A stretch of DNA of 64,000 nt from Rutpela maculata (GCA_936432065.2 OW386286.2:19651179-19715178); one strand, 5' to 3'; positions 21,040-32,485 are shown, numbered from the stretch's first letter. Translations and numbers: made by a program. The notes: generated by a model not told the origin, from the sequence alone.

Positions 21040-22530
21040 ATTACGTTTTTATTCCGACAAAATTCATAAAGATTTGAAAATTGGTGGGTATGTTGGGAAT
21101 AGCATAAGGATTACTAAACCAAAAAGTTCCCATCCCTAAATAGTGTGCTTCATCCCCCAGGACGTCCTTTCTACCCCCATTTTGAGTTTTTCTAGATTAT
21201 CTCGGCAACGGTGTAATTTTCGACAAAAATACCTATATACAAAATTGTTCCTTGGAAAATTCTCTATCAAAAAGGTTTTTACCACTTTTTTCCTAAAATT
21301 AATAATAACGTGGGAAATATGGCGCAAACATAAGGGTTGGTTCCGACTAGCACTCTCTACAGTACGATCTACCTTAAAGTTTAACGTTTAACGCTTAAAA
21401 TAGCAGTAGGCACTAAATTTTAATAAATATACAACTTCCACCCCCTCACCTCTATAAAAAGACCGTGTTGTACTTATTTCCACACCACCCTAGAGGTAAA
21501 GTACTTGGCGCGTTTTTTTAAAGTGGTATCCCCTGTAGGCCTAATCCACTAATTATCAAATGTTAATTATAAATCTTGGTCGTCTTCCACAGATTCAACA
21601 TTCAAGCATGATTGTCCATGGCAATGATAACACATTGTAGAGCAACGCAAGCCTGCTCTTCTGCAACTACACCTGTATTCGCACCCTAATTTACATGAAC
21701 ATGAAATAAGCGTTAAAACAGATTCGGGAGCTGGTTCTTTTATAGTCATTATTGGGATTAATATACCGCCAACTTTTTTCCACCCCCAATCGGTAGCTTT
21801 GAGCGTCACGTTTTTCCATGTTTGAATTTGGTGAAAAACTCGATAACAGTGTTGCCGAGCGGCAGCAGAAGTTGGTGGAAGTTTTGACAACATAACAGTG
21901 TTGCTGGCTTCTGGCTTTACCAACTAGTCTGTTAAAAGACATAAATCTGTATTCATCTAGACTTTTTTCTGCCGAGGTACAGTTGTATAAAGCTAAAATA
22001 AATCGCTCTCCCGTGTAAGTAAAAACACACGAAAAGTTCGTTTGATGTTACGCGACAAAATACACGCAGCCTACTGAGGGGGTAGGTAATACAGCAAGCG
22101 CTAAAATAATATACTATTGTATCTGCGATGAAGTACCAACCCGTAAAGGGCAATGACCTATGGAAGTGCGGAATGATGTGCTGCATAGTAACACCGAACA
22201 TTTCGGTGATGGTAAATAGATAACAAATTATATGACTTGCGCTAATTACGGCCCTGATTTACCAACGTACTATTCGTTTGAGGAGAAATGGTCTAAAAAC
22301 CTTTTTTGTAGAGAATTTCCTGTAGAACACTTTTGTACATAGGTATTTTTGTCGTAAAATGCACCATTTCATGGATAATTTTAAAAAAGCGAAAATTGGG
22401 GTGAATACTATGTCGTAGGGGATGAAGCACGCAATTTAGGGGTGGGAACTTTTCGGTTTATTATTACATATGCTGTCCTGATTATTTCCACCAATTTTCA
22501 AAACTTTATGAATTTTGTCGGATATATCGC
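21040..22530. mobile_element. fold-back element carrying a Cys-rich gene remnant
   Basis: About 21040-21290 is the inverse of about 22285-22530. Shared runs include gacaaaattcataaa on the left against tttatgaattttgtc on the right, and the gatgaagcac and gtgcttcatc boxes. The 1 kb between the arms contains the Cys-rich family remnant at 21567-21923. This suggests the gene is cargo of, or native to, a fold-back transposon. Confidence 0.65.
21567..21923 (-). pseudogene. Cys-rich C-terminus of a repetitive PIN-like family, copy 1
   Basis: The 118-residue frame has LPPTSAAARQHCYRVFHQIQ, then DWGWKK, a PIMT box, PAPES, and a cysteine array (SCSCKLGC, CSCRRAGLRCS, then CYHCHG and SCLN). The same order occurs in copies at 26060-26480 and 48043-48300. 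I know this arrangement as the C-terminus of dispersed invertebrate proteins whose upstream part has an FTGCD box (seen at 26561). The cysteines suggest a zinc- or DNA-binding tail. It is 5'-truncated because no upstream domain adjoins it. This is the best-preserved Cys-rich copy here. Confidence 0.6.
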
Positions 22531-23214
22531 AATTTGAACCGTAATATTACTGAATTATTCCTCTTTTCCGATCCATTCACTATAATAGTACTATATGTTG
22601 GAACTCGAGTTCGGGGTAAAATGATTTTTCTGAACCTAGTTATAGTAGTAGTACGTATTTCACAGATTTTTAAGCTAAAAATTGTTAAAAATGTAGAAAA
22701 ACGAAAATTTTACAAAACTTTGAACAGCCGTATCTCGAATACTATTTGATCTACAGAGTCCGCTCTGGTACCAATGTATAGCAAATTTAGTCTACTTTTA
22801 AAAAATACTAGCTTATTTTGTCCAAAAAAGTAGGCCTTAGGTGTCAAAATCGACAAAAACTGAAAAAAAACAAAAATTTCGCAGTTTTTTGGATATTTGA
22901 CCAAGACCCGGAGGTCTGCCGAGGTAGTAAACATGGATATAACATTAATTTTTAATCCTATACAACATATTAAAAAGGCATAGATGCCTGATTTGATGAC
23001 AAGGTTAATGGATTAATAACCGAGATCTTGAGATTAACCAGACATTGTGAAACAGATTTTTTATAAACCATTGCTCAAATCACAACCATTAAGTTAACCA
23101 ACGATTGTGAAACATATTGCGTCGGAGCTTATCAACGCAAACAGACGTTATTCTAATCTATTGTACAAAGTTACTTACGACTTTTACTTTCCATGGTCTA
23201 GGGAACATATATGT
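22531..23214. other. spacer, nothing recognised
   Basis: AT-rich sequence without recognisable coding or structural features. Its atctcgaa-type phrases resemble the interiors of the fold-back elements nearby. Confidence 0.35.
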
Positions 23215-23217
23215 TTT

Positions 23218-23270
23218 CGTCTCCGTCTTCGCCTCCGCCTCCGTCTTCGTCTTCGTCTTCGTCTTTGTCA
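23218..23270. repeat. (TCTTCG)n-like hexamer microsatellite
   Basis: Hexamers tcttcg, cctccg and gtcttc repeat over about 50 bp. The minus strand would read Lys-Thr and Glu-Ala repeats, but I see no surrounding gene. Confidence 0.7.
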
Positions 23271-23986
23271 TGTTAAATTGTTGTAAATGAACTTACCATT
23301 CTTCTATACTGTATATTAGTATTAATTATATTCAATGACACTTTACCTCCTACGTGTTCAAACACATTTTTGTTACCAATGAAAGTAGTTTCGACTTTTC
23401 TGGTCCTCTGTTGCTTTAAATAAATCTGTTACCGTTAGTTTGTCTGCGAAGATTGTATTTACAAAAATTTAGATTAGGACGTCATACAATTCAATTTCGT
23501 TTTTACATATTTCAAAATAGTTTGACAACTGACAAGTATTTATGACAAATAAAGTTACTAAATTAGTAGTCCAATCAGAATAGACATTCAACCTCGGATA
23601 ACTTCCGATGGAGTTGAAAATTTATATTAGTCCGTCAGAAACAATGATTTGAGGTCGATTTTCGAGAAGTTTTTTCTCCATCAGATTTTACTGGATCGAA
23701 TGGTAGATTTAGGTAAATAACAATAAAATCATAGTGCGTAAGCACAGTTTTGACTCAAATGCACTTTTATGCAAAAAAGTGCATTTTTTGCTATTTTTTC
23801 GGATTTTTCGATAGTTTTTTCAAATGTAATAGTTTAAAAATAATTAATATTGACTAGAAACTTTTTATTTTATTATAACATAAACTGTATTGTGCATATA
23901 GAGTCATTTTTGACCCTCCAGATGCAATTTTTAGCCCTTGATTGCATCCAAAAGTGCATTTTATGCATGCATAAAAAACAATAATT

Positions 23987-24608
23987 ACTTCCACATCCAG
24001 TGGAAGTATAGTAACGACAAAAAAAATTTTAAAAATTTTTATTGTTCAAATAGGCTTAAAATGTCATGAAACGTCGAGATTTTAAGTTTGAGCGAAAAAA
24101 AAAAATTCTGTCTGTCTGTCGGTCTGTCGGTCTGTCGGTCTGTCTGTAACTTTTTTTTGTGCGCACGTTTACTCTGGAAATGTTTAAGATATTGACTTGA
24201 AATTTGGTACACATATGTATTTTAACGAGATCTGGAACTAGATTATATTTTCATCTTGTTCCGTCGAAGGGTTGGGGGGTAAATTGGGGTAAATTTCGGG
24301 TAAATGGGTAAATCAAGCAAGTAAGAGTCCATAAAATGGGTATTTAGTATACAAAATAGAAGCTAAAGTCTAAAAAAAATTTTTGGCATTAGCCACCCCC
24401 ATTACCACCCCCACCCCCTTATTAAATGGGATGAAAAAAAAAATTGTGATTTAATGTGTGTACAAGAACCAAAAGCTTCAAAATATTTTTTTACTTCATC
24501 CACCCCCACTACCAACCCTCTACCACCACCCCCACCTCCACTACCGATGTAGCATATCGTTTTATATGTTTTTGGGGTAGACGATTTCAAATGTTATGTT
24601 GTTAAAGT
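23987..24608 (+). mobile_element. family S repeat joined to a minisatellite
   Basis: It starts acttccacatccagtggaag, preceded by TT, and has the (tctg)n microsatellite near 24100, the cacatatgtattttaacgag box, and the CCACC-rich zone. Instead of the usual 3' end it runs at 24609 into the ~30-bp minisatellite. Family S is non-coding. Confidence 0.75.
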
Positions 24609-25005
24609 TACCTTGAATAGTATGGATGCGCAGTGGCTTTCCTCGACTACTATGGATGCGCAGTAGAATTCCCCGAGTATTATGGATGCGCAGTGGCTTT
24701 CCTCGAATATTTGGATACTCAGTGACTTTTTTCGAGTATTATAGTAGGTTACCTCAAGTAGTGTTACTTTAAGTAGTATGGATGCGCAGTGGTTTTTCTC
24801 GAATGCCATAGATGCGCAGTAGGTTACCTCAAGTGATATGGATGCGCAGTGGGTTTCCTCGAGTAAAATGGATGCGAGTGGGTTACTTCAAGAAGTATGA
24901 ATGCGCAGTGGCTTTACTCGAGTAAATTGGATGCACAGTGGGTTACCTTGAGTAGTATGGATGTGTAGTAGGTTTCCTCGAAGAAAATGCTTGTAGTAGA
25001 GGCTT
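24609..25005 (+). repeat. minisatellite, ~30-bp unit with GATGCGCAGTGG
   Basis: About thirteen imperfect units carry ggatgcgcagtgg, then a ttcctcgagta-type spacer. A reverse-oriented array of the same unit lies at 45715-46010. In both places the array is followed by the same ~75-bp linker and then a family S copy, so array, linker and S move or duplicate together. Confidence 0.8.
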
Positions 25006-25078
25006 TACTTCTATCGTGTAGTTTACGGCACACAACGATTGTTTATATCTTTGTCTTGCCATTTTCTGCGTACTAGTT

Positions 25079-25752
25079 CGACATTCAGTTGAAGTATATT
25101 AACGCAAAAAAAAATTTTGGAAATTTTTCATTGTTTAAATAGGCTTATAATATCAAGAAACGTCAATATTTTAAGTCTGAGCAAAATAAATTTGTCTGTT
25201 GCGTCGGTGTGTATGTTAGTCTTGTATCGTTTTGGTGCTCACGATTACTCTGGAACCGTTTAAGATATTCACTTAAAATATGGCACATGTATGTTTTTTA
25301 ACGAGATCTGGAACTAGATTATATTTTCATCTTATTCCGTTGCAGAGCTGAAGGGTAAATTGAGGTAAATGGGGGTAAATAGGTAAATCAAGCAAGTAAG
25401 AGTCCATGAAATTGGTATTTAGTAAATATAAGAGGAGCTAAGGCCTCAAAAAAAATGCATTAGCCATCCCTATTACCGCCCCCACCTTATTATTAAAGAT
25501 GGTGAAATAATAGTGTGATTTAGTGTGTGTACAAGAGTCAAAGTCATCAAGAATTTTTTTCACTTCATTCACCCCCACCTCTATTACAGATTTGTGGCAT
25601 ATAATTTTATGGGGTTGTGGGGTACATGATTTCAAATATTATACCATTAAAATTCCATAAATAATTATTTCCACATAGTGGAGTGCAAATATAGTATGTT
25701 GTTGTAAGAGACTTGGATGTGGAAGTAGTGATTCCTTGGGCAGCGGTTTTTA
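25079..25752 (+). mobile_element. family S repeat, diverged copy after the minisatellite
   Basis: The start is eroded (cagttgaagtatattaacg). The remainder follows the family S order and ends with ggatgtggaagtagtgattc, ccttgggcagcgg and a T-run. The minisatellite-linked copies are more diverged than the free copies at 48-57 kb. Confidence 0.7.
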
Positions 25753-26059
25753 CTATTGCTTTAATATTAAATATATCTTGGAAAAAGTTTGTACTCGAGG
25801 TTTTCGTAGTCGCTGATTACAATCTGATATGAGAATTGGAAAATTCAAAAAGGCTGACCGGAAATGGCGCGAAATTTAAATAACAAAGTGCTTTTTTCGC
25901 GTTTTTAAAAAGTAAATATTTATAGGATATCAAATAAGATACAAAGTATTTTATAGATAAAAAAATGTAAAAGAAATGTTTTATTTTTTGTTAGGATAAA
26001 ATTTATTATAATTATAATGCATGTACATATAATATTATTATAATATTATTTATTAGAAT
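25753..26059. other. spacer, nothing recognised
   Basis: AT-rich sequence between family S and the Cys-rich remnant. No feature is seen. Confidence 0.35.
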
Positions 26060-26480
26060 TAGTTTTGATGGAGGTTCACCATCTGAAGACTCACTGCTGT
26101 CTTCACGTAGGTACATCACTGTTGTCAATGTACTCTGGTTCATCTTCTTCTTCATTTTCTTCTACATCCCTAAAACAAGAAGGTTGTACTTGAACTTCTA
26201 TTATTTCAGGTTCAGCTGATTAGGGGTGTGAAGTCATCAATTCGTTCGCTATTTAAGCAATCATTCCTCTTACATTTTTTGCAATGTTTATTGCACTTTA
26301 ATCCAAGCTTCCTGCAGCCACATCTGTTTGTGCAATGATTTATGCACGAACATGAAGTTTTTCAGTAAACTTTCAGGAATCATGGGCTGGTCAGAGAATA
26401 CTGGTTCTAAAATATTTTTAACAACATTTCTTCTCCAACCCCAGCAGCAACTGTCAATATTGTTTTGACAATTATTGTAA
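26060..26480 (-). pseudogene. Cys-rich C-terminus of the PIN-like family, copy 2
   Basis: On the minus strand CCWGWRRNVV is followed by PMIPESLLKN, then after a one-base shift by a cysteine array (SCSCINHC, CGCRKLGLKC, CKKCKRNDCLN). After further shifts comes an acidic tail (VEENEEEDEPE, then EDSSESSDGEP). Domain order matches copies 1 and 3. At least three frame disruptions make it a pseudogene. It points away from the FTGCD fragment at 26561, so the two halves have been inverted relative to each other or come from different copies. Confidence 0.55.
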
Positions 26481-26560
26481 GGCGTATAATAATAATTTTA
26501 TATTATTAACATAACAAAAAATAAAACAAACTGAAAAAAAAATAATAAGAATATTATAAT

Positions 26561-27142
26561 TTGCAGACATTTATCTCAAAAACAATGGGTTATGAACAGA
26601 TTAAGGTTAAAAGTGTTGATAGTGTCATCTTTTGGATTCTGCTGGCTCATTCCAATAAAATGAAATGTAAATTACTCGTTGATACCAGATTTGGTAATAA
26701 AAGAAGGCTTGTTAACATATCCGCATTAGCAGAAGAGTACGGACCTCAAAAATGTTCGGCATTACTGCGCCTTCATCCATTTACTGGATGCGACTCAGTA
26801 AGCGCCATTAAGGAAAAAGGAAAGATAAAACCCCTAAAAATGTTACTTTCTCCCAAATATACCAAATATTTGTCTTTATCAATTGACACTAAAGTTGATT
26901 TTTCTTCGATTCCATCATCAAGAGCTTGTCTTATCGAGCATATTAAAAGGATTATTTACCAAACGCGTATTTGCCGATTAGCCGACGAAGGTATTCACAA
27001 TATTCCAAAGCCTTGGAATGACTACGGGTGACAAGAAAATGGAGAACTTCTTTGGTGTTCAGCAGTTAAAATACTGCCTCAATCGCTTACTGAAATTCTT
27101 CAAAGTGAGGATGATAACGATATCATAAATGAAACAAGGTGC
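26561..27142 (+). pseudogene. PIN/FEN1-like FTGCD domain fragment
   Basis: The 156-residue frame contains VDSVIFWILLAH, a GNKRRLVNIS strand, LLRLHPFTGCDSVSAIK and a KGKIKPLK loop, then SRACLIEHIKR. After a TGA where a Trp codon is expected (27029-27031) the frame continues ENGELLWCSAVKILP to about 27142. The H-x-FTGCD-x-VSA box is what I recognise from dispersed invertebrate proteins with a PIN/flap-nuclease-like fold. A conserved Asp of that box is retained. The start of the domain is missing, so it is a fragment. Assignment to a nuclease fold is inference. Confidence 0.55.
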
Positions 27143-28004
27143 CTAGATACGTATTTTTTATTATCGATTTTTAAAAAGATTTTCAGATTTAGGACCATAG
27201 GCCTTTTATAAAAATAATCATTAATAATTTGTAATATGACTCATAATTTCAGGAAAGAAATTGAGAACTTCATAATCACGGAGATAGAATAGGATGGTGG
27301 TATAACGCATATATGGAGATATGTGATTTATTTTGTGTACTACATAAGACAATAGAATGGGAGCCATAATACAAAAAAATGTACCCATAATCGTATTTAT
27401 CTGGAAGACCATATGGACTTGCTATTCGGAGTTACCGAAAATCCCAAGAGGCTGGGATAAACATCATCATTTTTAAATGCTAAAAATTCTAGGAATATTC
27501 TTTTTACCGATTCCAAAATCATTGGGTGATTGTCATATATTGGATAGCAAATTAGAGAACCAGATTCCAATTTGGAACGTACAAGTGAATAATAATGCAG
27601 GGAAATTAGCCAAAAAAGGAGGAGACCTGGACAAAATTAGTAAAAATTTGAATTTTTTTGCACAGACGTTCTTTGAGGTGTCCCAAACCCAAATCCACAA
27701 AAATCCCAACATGGCTACCGAAGATATTGAAGGCCAAAGTTTTTTGTAAATATCTCGCGTCGTATGCTCGGATGCCCATGAGGTCAACGTGAAAGTTTTA
27801 GAGAATTAAATTATATTTACAAGTTGTCTTTCTTATTTTTTCCCATTTTATCTTCCTGATCAAAAAACTTTAAGTGAAAAACTTTTGGAAATTGCTCCTT
27901 TGACCTCTAATCCCCAACCAATAAATTAAAAGTTCGACAAAACACAGAATTTTACAAAAATTTATAGTTGTATCTCGGAAACTAGACATAGGATCGAGTT
28001 GGGC
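27143..28004. other. spacer, nothing recognised
   Basis: No domain or clear repeat is seen on either strand. A plus-strand frame of ~90 codons near 27477-27746 has ordinary AT-rich composition and no recognised motif. Confidence 0.35.
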
Positions 28005-28590
28005 CCATGTAGTCCACTCAAATTAGGAAAATAGCGGAGGAAAATTCTGAACAGCAGTTTCTCTGCATAGGAAGTAAGTATTCAACATTTAGAACAAGGT
28101 ATTGCTTATGCGCAGAAAAAGAAAGAAATGATTTTTGAGATATATACATATATATACGTTTTTTCGTTATTTTTTTTCATTTAGACGTATGTATCTCGAA
28201 AAGTACGCGTTTTTAAGGCTAAACGAACCTATGTAAACATGTTCAGAATACGACTTCCTACAAAAAAGTTTCTATACATTTTTCCGATTATTCCACTGGC
28301 TTTTCCGGACAAGTATATATGTGTTTTTTCGTGTATTTTTTATTTTGGATGCAAATATTTCGAAAAGTACGCAACTTTAGGGCCAAATGAACATAAGTAA
28401 ACTTGTTCAGAATGAGATTTCCTACAAAAAAACGTATATATATCTCAAAAATCATATCTTTTTTTTCTGCGCATAAGCAAAAAATCGTTCTAAAAGTTGA
28501 GTACTTACTATCTATGCAAAGAAACTGGCTGTTCAAAATCTTTCTTTAAAACGGCGTTTTTTTTCCTAATTTGAGTGGACTAATGAGTGA
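28005..28590. mobile_element. fold-back element, ~150-bp arms
   Basis: About 28010-28160 (tccactcaaattagg on the left) is the inverse of 28430-28585 (cctaatttgagtgga on the right), including cttatgcgcagaaaaa and its complement. The centre has a diverged direct pair, each with a cgaaaagtacgc box. It is non-coding. Confidence 0.65.
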
Positions 28591-29381
28591 TTGATCAGAA
28601 AGTCGAAATCTACAATATAATAAAAGTTCAGCCAATTTCACCTGGGGCTACTTCCCATAAGAAATGAGCGGGGTCCTTTAAATATAAAAATATGTCTTGG
28701 GAACCGTAAAAAAAGTACCTCCGATAATCCGCTATTTTCTTGTAAAAAAAAAATTCATAACTCACTGTTATTCACGATTGAGATGAATCTTTCAATTTCT
28801 CATTTTACAAAATCAGTGTACCTGTTTAGAGTCTACAAGGTAACATACATACACAACACATAGTCAGATACTAGTCAACCATCCTAGGATGGCAAGTGCA
28901 AGTAGCCGCGCAGAGAGAGAAGAAATGTCGTCACTGTTGGACAGAGACAAACAAGCTTCTTAAACTATGAAAGTACAGCAGAAGGAAGAAGTTTCAGTAA
29001 AACGTGAAGTGCGCGCCCTATTCACCGAGAATCCCGGTGTGTCATAGGCCAATGGGCCTTTCCCACGTAATGGAACTTGATGATTATTTTGTCATAAATA
29101 ATTTATCAACACCTAATGAATATTGTATATACACGTCATATCGTATATTTTAATTTTTAATGGATATTTTAAAAATTAAAATATTGTTAATTTACTCCAT
29201 ATTTCAAACAAGTAAACGCGCTCAAATTACGGCATGGGCGAAACTCCAATCAAAATTAAACAATTTCTGGATTCATAGGGCATTTGCACGTGACGTCACA
29301 GGTAACCTCAAAAATATGTGTTTCTTAAGATTTAAGTGTATTACCCAGCTATTATTAAAATGTCTGCTTGGTTACCGTGTT
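28591..29381. other. spacer with a repeat related to 63.7 kb
   Basis: Bases about 28760-28870 (ctgttattcacgattgagat and caaggtaacat) resemble 63735-63830, so a dispersed repeat is present. No coding sequence is recognised. Confidence 0.4.
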
Positions 29382-29694
29382 TTCAACTGAGGGCTCAGGG
29401 GAAAAACGATCATAGTCCATTTTTTGTCGAAACTTCGTTAGACATGCCATCTTGTAGTTCGCGACCTAAGCTTTCAGGTGGCTATGTCGGTTATAAGCAA
29501 AAACAATCACAGTCACTGTAACGACTTTAAATAAAAAAGATATGCAGCGTAAGAATGATCAGAGTCCGAGCGGTTCCATACAAAAACGATCAGAGTCCAC
29601 AGTGTCGCATCATTAAATAAGGAGACGTATTTTTGTTTTTAAATGACGTTAAGCAGGTAGTTTATTTTGTGGAAACTGACAGTTTGTAAAAAAT

Positions 29695-29811
29695 ATGGAA
29701 TTTACTGAGGCTGACCAAGAGGATTCTGATGACTTCCTTTCACTCGCACAACTTGCAAAAAAGTGTAAAGGCGCAAAGAATGATAATACTAATAACAATA
29801 AACGTTGTTAA
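29695..29811 (+). CDS. 38-residue acidic-to-lysine-rich small frame
   Basis: ATG at 29695 opens EFTEADQEDSDDFLSLAQLA, followed by KKCKGAK and a stop at 29809-29811. It may be the N-terminus of the protein once encoded by the enclosing transposon, because its lysine motif matches the tandem repeat just downstream. No family is recognised and it may not be expressed. Confidence 0.25.
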   Translation: MEFTEADQEDSDDFLSLAQLAKKCKGAKNDNTNNNKRC

Positions 29812-29864
29812 TCTGCTAAATACATTGTATTTTGAAGGAACGTCAAAAAAGAAGGGGTAAAGAA

Positions 29865-29957
29865 GAAGTGTAAAGGCGTAAACAAGTAGTGTAAAGGCGC
29901 AAAGAAGAGTGAAAGGCGCAAAGAAGAGTGAAAGGCGCAAAGAAGTAGTGTAAAGGG
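29865..29957 (+). repeat. 20-bp tandem repeat (agtgtaaaggcgcaaagaag)
   Basis: About five imperfect copies. In one frame they read Lys-Lys-Cys-Lys-Gly-Ala/Val, the motif that ends the small frame at 29695, so the array may have arisen inside a coding sequence. Confidence 0.7.
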
Positions 29958-30384
29958 AATATGAACAGTTTTTTATCGACATTTTGATTATTGTTTATGC
30001 TTACACTAAGAATTAAATTTTGTTTTTTAAATAAAAATGTGGAAAACCACGACTTTGTTTTGTGTTTGCACACTTACTGCACTAAGTCTGTTGCGCTGCT
30101 TTATAACATTCAAAAACCATCAGAGTCCTGGACTGTGATCAATTTTGTAAAGTCATATGTGGAGTTCTGTTGCATCTTCCGCTCTGAACCTCGAAAGTAA
30201 TGTTAAACATTTTTGTAGGTAATATTATTTTGCTGTCAAATAAGTATGTGATGAGATGAGACAACAATTGACGTTATTTTGCAACTGTAATCATAAAATA
30301 TGAGTCTGTAAACTTTGTTTTCTCTATTCTGTAAAAAGTAGTTTTTGTGACTCTGATCGTTTTTCCCCTGAGCCCTTCAACTAA

Positions 30385-30757
30385 AATCTAGTTCAGTGTA
30401 ATGTTTATGAAGTTCTAAATACCTTGTCCTAATAAAATAGGATCCTTTTTGTAGGTTGGAAGTCTAACCTGTAATTAGCAGTCTATTTTTATTAATCAAC
30501 AATATTGAAAAATTATTTAGGTGAATTTTTAAATATTTGCTTGGAGCCACTACGGCTCCAAGCTAAAAATGCGTATACAAACATTAAAAATGAGAATAAA
30601 CTTAAAAAACTTAAAACTTAAGGTTATGATGAAGATGCTGTATACGAACATTAACCGAACCTCTTGATGTTTCTGAATTTTACATCTCGTCTGGAAACTT
30701 GCCGATGAGACTGAGACTATTTCCATGTTGCCTAATGTATATGAATGTTTTAGTCCA
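30385..30757. other. spacer with a small hairpin
   Basis: The sequence cttggagccactacggctccaag near 30540 can form a 9-10-bp hairpin. No other feature is seen. Confidence 0.4.
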
Positions 30758-30984
30758 AGATCCCAGAGCTGCTAGACCTACGTCATTTTAGCAAAGCTAA
30801 TATTTTGACAACAAATAGTGTAATATCTAATTAACAACGTATGCGTATTTGCTAGTTTGAAAGCGGGGCCCTTTTGCAGAAAACCCTGCAGAAAACAGAT
30901 ACAAAAGGTACATTCAAATTTTACACAGTACGTTAAAGTATGATAGCTGGTTTATTTTCCACGTGACACAATAACGACGTGGTG

Positions 30985-31045
30985 TAAGCGTCAACCTCCG
31001 AATCTTAAGGTCCGAGGTTCGATCCTGAGCGTTCTCACCTTTTTT
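30985..31045 (+). other. tRNA-like A/B boxes in a palindrome arm
   Basis: The sequence tggtgtaagcgtcaac resembles an A box, and gaggttcgatcctgagcg is a good B box 30 bp later, followed by a T-run near 31050. The inverse copy is at 31160-31205. It looks tRNA-derived rather than a working tRNA gene because no acceptor stem can be drawn. Confidence 0.4.
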
Positions 31046-31215
31046 TTTTTCTTTCAACAAATATTAACTTAAAGTGGCGATTACCAAGAAAGAGACAACC
31101 GATAGGGAAATATTTATTATTTTTGGCCATAACTTTTTTCTTAGTACGTATATTTGAAAAAAAAAACTGAGAACGCTCAGGGATCGAACCTCGGACCTTA
31201 AGTTTCGGAGGTTGA

Positions 31216-31977
31216 TCAATTCAATTCAATTCAAAACAAATTTATTATAAGTTTTAGTTTACAATAATGCGCCTCAGTCGAGGCCCAATTTAGAGCCGAC
31301 CACACCACCACGGCGCGCAACGTCGTGGTAGATGAGTGGTCGGGTGAAGAGGCTTTGGCTATAACAATAATTCACGAGGGTTGGTTAGGCCTCCTGTCTT
31401 GCATGAGAAAACTTACGCGTAACAATTTGGGTGATATAACTAAGAATAGTTTAAAAACACTTACAGCTACTTAAAACTAGATTTAAAAACTTGTGTTAAG
31501 GGCGCGCGCACAACACACGCGCGCTTGTTTTTATGCAGTTTTGGTAGGTGACACAGGGAAAAACTCAATGAAAAAACCCGTTCGAACAAGTCACAGTCTT
31601 CATCCGGTGGTCTGCCCGCCTCCGGAAAGGTAGGGTGAAGAGGAGAGTGTGATTTTAAAAGTTGGGATTTGCTGGAGGTTATTGGTCTAAAGGGGATTTG
31701 GAAAGACAAAAAGGGACAAAAAGAACAAAAATGTAACAAAACAACAAAAAATGAATAAAGGGAATAGAGAGGGGTTTAAGGTAAAAGGTGGTGAAATTAG
31801 AGTAAAGGGTGGTGAAAGGGAAATTGTGGTATAGGATAGGTTTGGCTAGGGAAGTTGCCGAAAGATAGGCAACGCCTGGTATGGTAATGTGTGTTTTAGG
31901 TCGAAAAGTATGGCATTATGCTGTCTGATTCGTGTGATGTCTCGGGTTAGCGGACTGTCGCCCAATTTGAATTGATA
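31216..31977 (-). mobile_element. LINE 3' end with TGAA-type tail, insertion 2
   Basis: Read on the minus strand, a non-coding 3' UTR ends in a short tandem tail (complement of aattcaattcaattc). GGAGGTTGA occurs at 31207-31215 and at 31978-31986, a 9-bp target duplication. The body is related to the neighbouring insertion (shared aaaacccgttcgaaca and ggggattt segments), so both belong to one LINE family. No ORF2 sequence is included, so it is strongly 5'-truncated. Confidence 0.65.
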
Positions 31978-31986
31978 GGAGGTTGA

Positions 31987-32485
31987 TCAATCAATCAATC
32001 AATCAATCAATAGTATTTATTCAGTATTAATAGTACAATATGTGCTTCCTCGGAGCCCAACCCGGAGCCAGCCACACGACCAGGACAGGTGACGTCGAGG
32101 TGGGTGTGGGGCTGGGCGGGGTGGGCCCGACTCAGCTTAGAGATAGTTCGAGTGGGGGGCTAGAAGCTCCTGTCCACCGCAGGTGGACTTAAAAACTAGG
32201 TTAAAATATTTTATTGTCCACATGGACCTAAAAGTAAATTAAAAATAAACACAACACTAAAAACATTGGCGAACGCGCACTACACAAGTTTGGTTATTGA
32301 CACGGGAAAACTGAACGAAAAAACCCGTTCGAACAAATGACGGCCTTGCGGTCTGATCGCCGACAAGGAAGGTAAGATGGAAAGATAAAAGCTGTGATTT
32401 AAAAAATTAGGATTTGGATAAGTTTCGGCCTGAAGGGGATTTAGGGACAAAAAATTACAAAAAAACAACAAAAAGGATGATGCTG
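31987..32485 (-). mobile_element. LINE 3' end with (TTGA)n tail, insertion 1
   Basis: This is a minus-strand, 5'-truncated copy of the same LINE 3' UTR, with a tail of about six ATCA repeats (plus-strand reading) at 31987-32010. It is GC-richer than its surroundings (cggagccagccacac and others). It precedes the second insertion at the same target. Confidence 0.65.

Larger units (their letters stand above)
29391..30375. mobile_element. 985-bp non-autonomous DNA element with 9-bp target duplication
   Basis: The ends gggctcaggggaaaaacgat and the complement at 30356-30375 form a terminal inverted repeat of about 28 bp. Flanks are TTCAACTGA (29382-29390) and TTCAACTAA (30376-30384), a 9-bp duplication with one change. 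A 9-10 bp duplication suggests a Mutator-like element, although GGG ends are not specific. Inside are extra cgatcagagtcc boxes (near 29556 and 29587), a 38-codon frame starting at 29695, and a 20-bp tandem repeat. Confidence 0.75.

Noticed and set aside
24100..24150. CRISPR-like array from the TCTG/TCGG repeats
   Set aside because: It is a tetranucleotide microsatellite inside family S, with no spacers and a eukaryotic context.
31467..31739. 90-codon minus-strand frame as a protein
   Set aside because: It lies in a LINE 3' untranslated region, and the related neighbouring copy does not preserve the frame.
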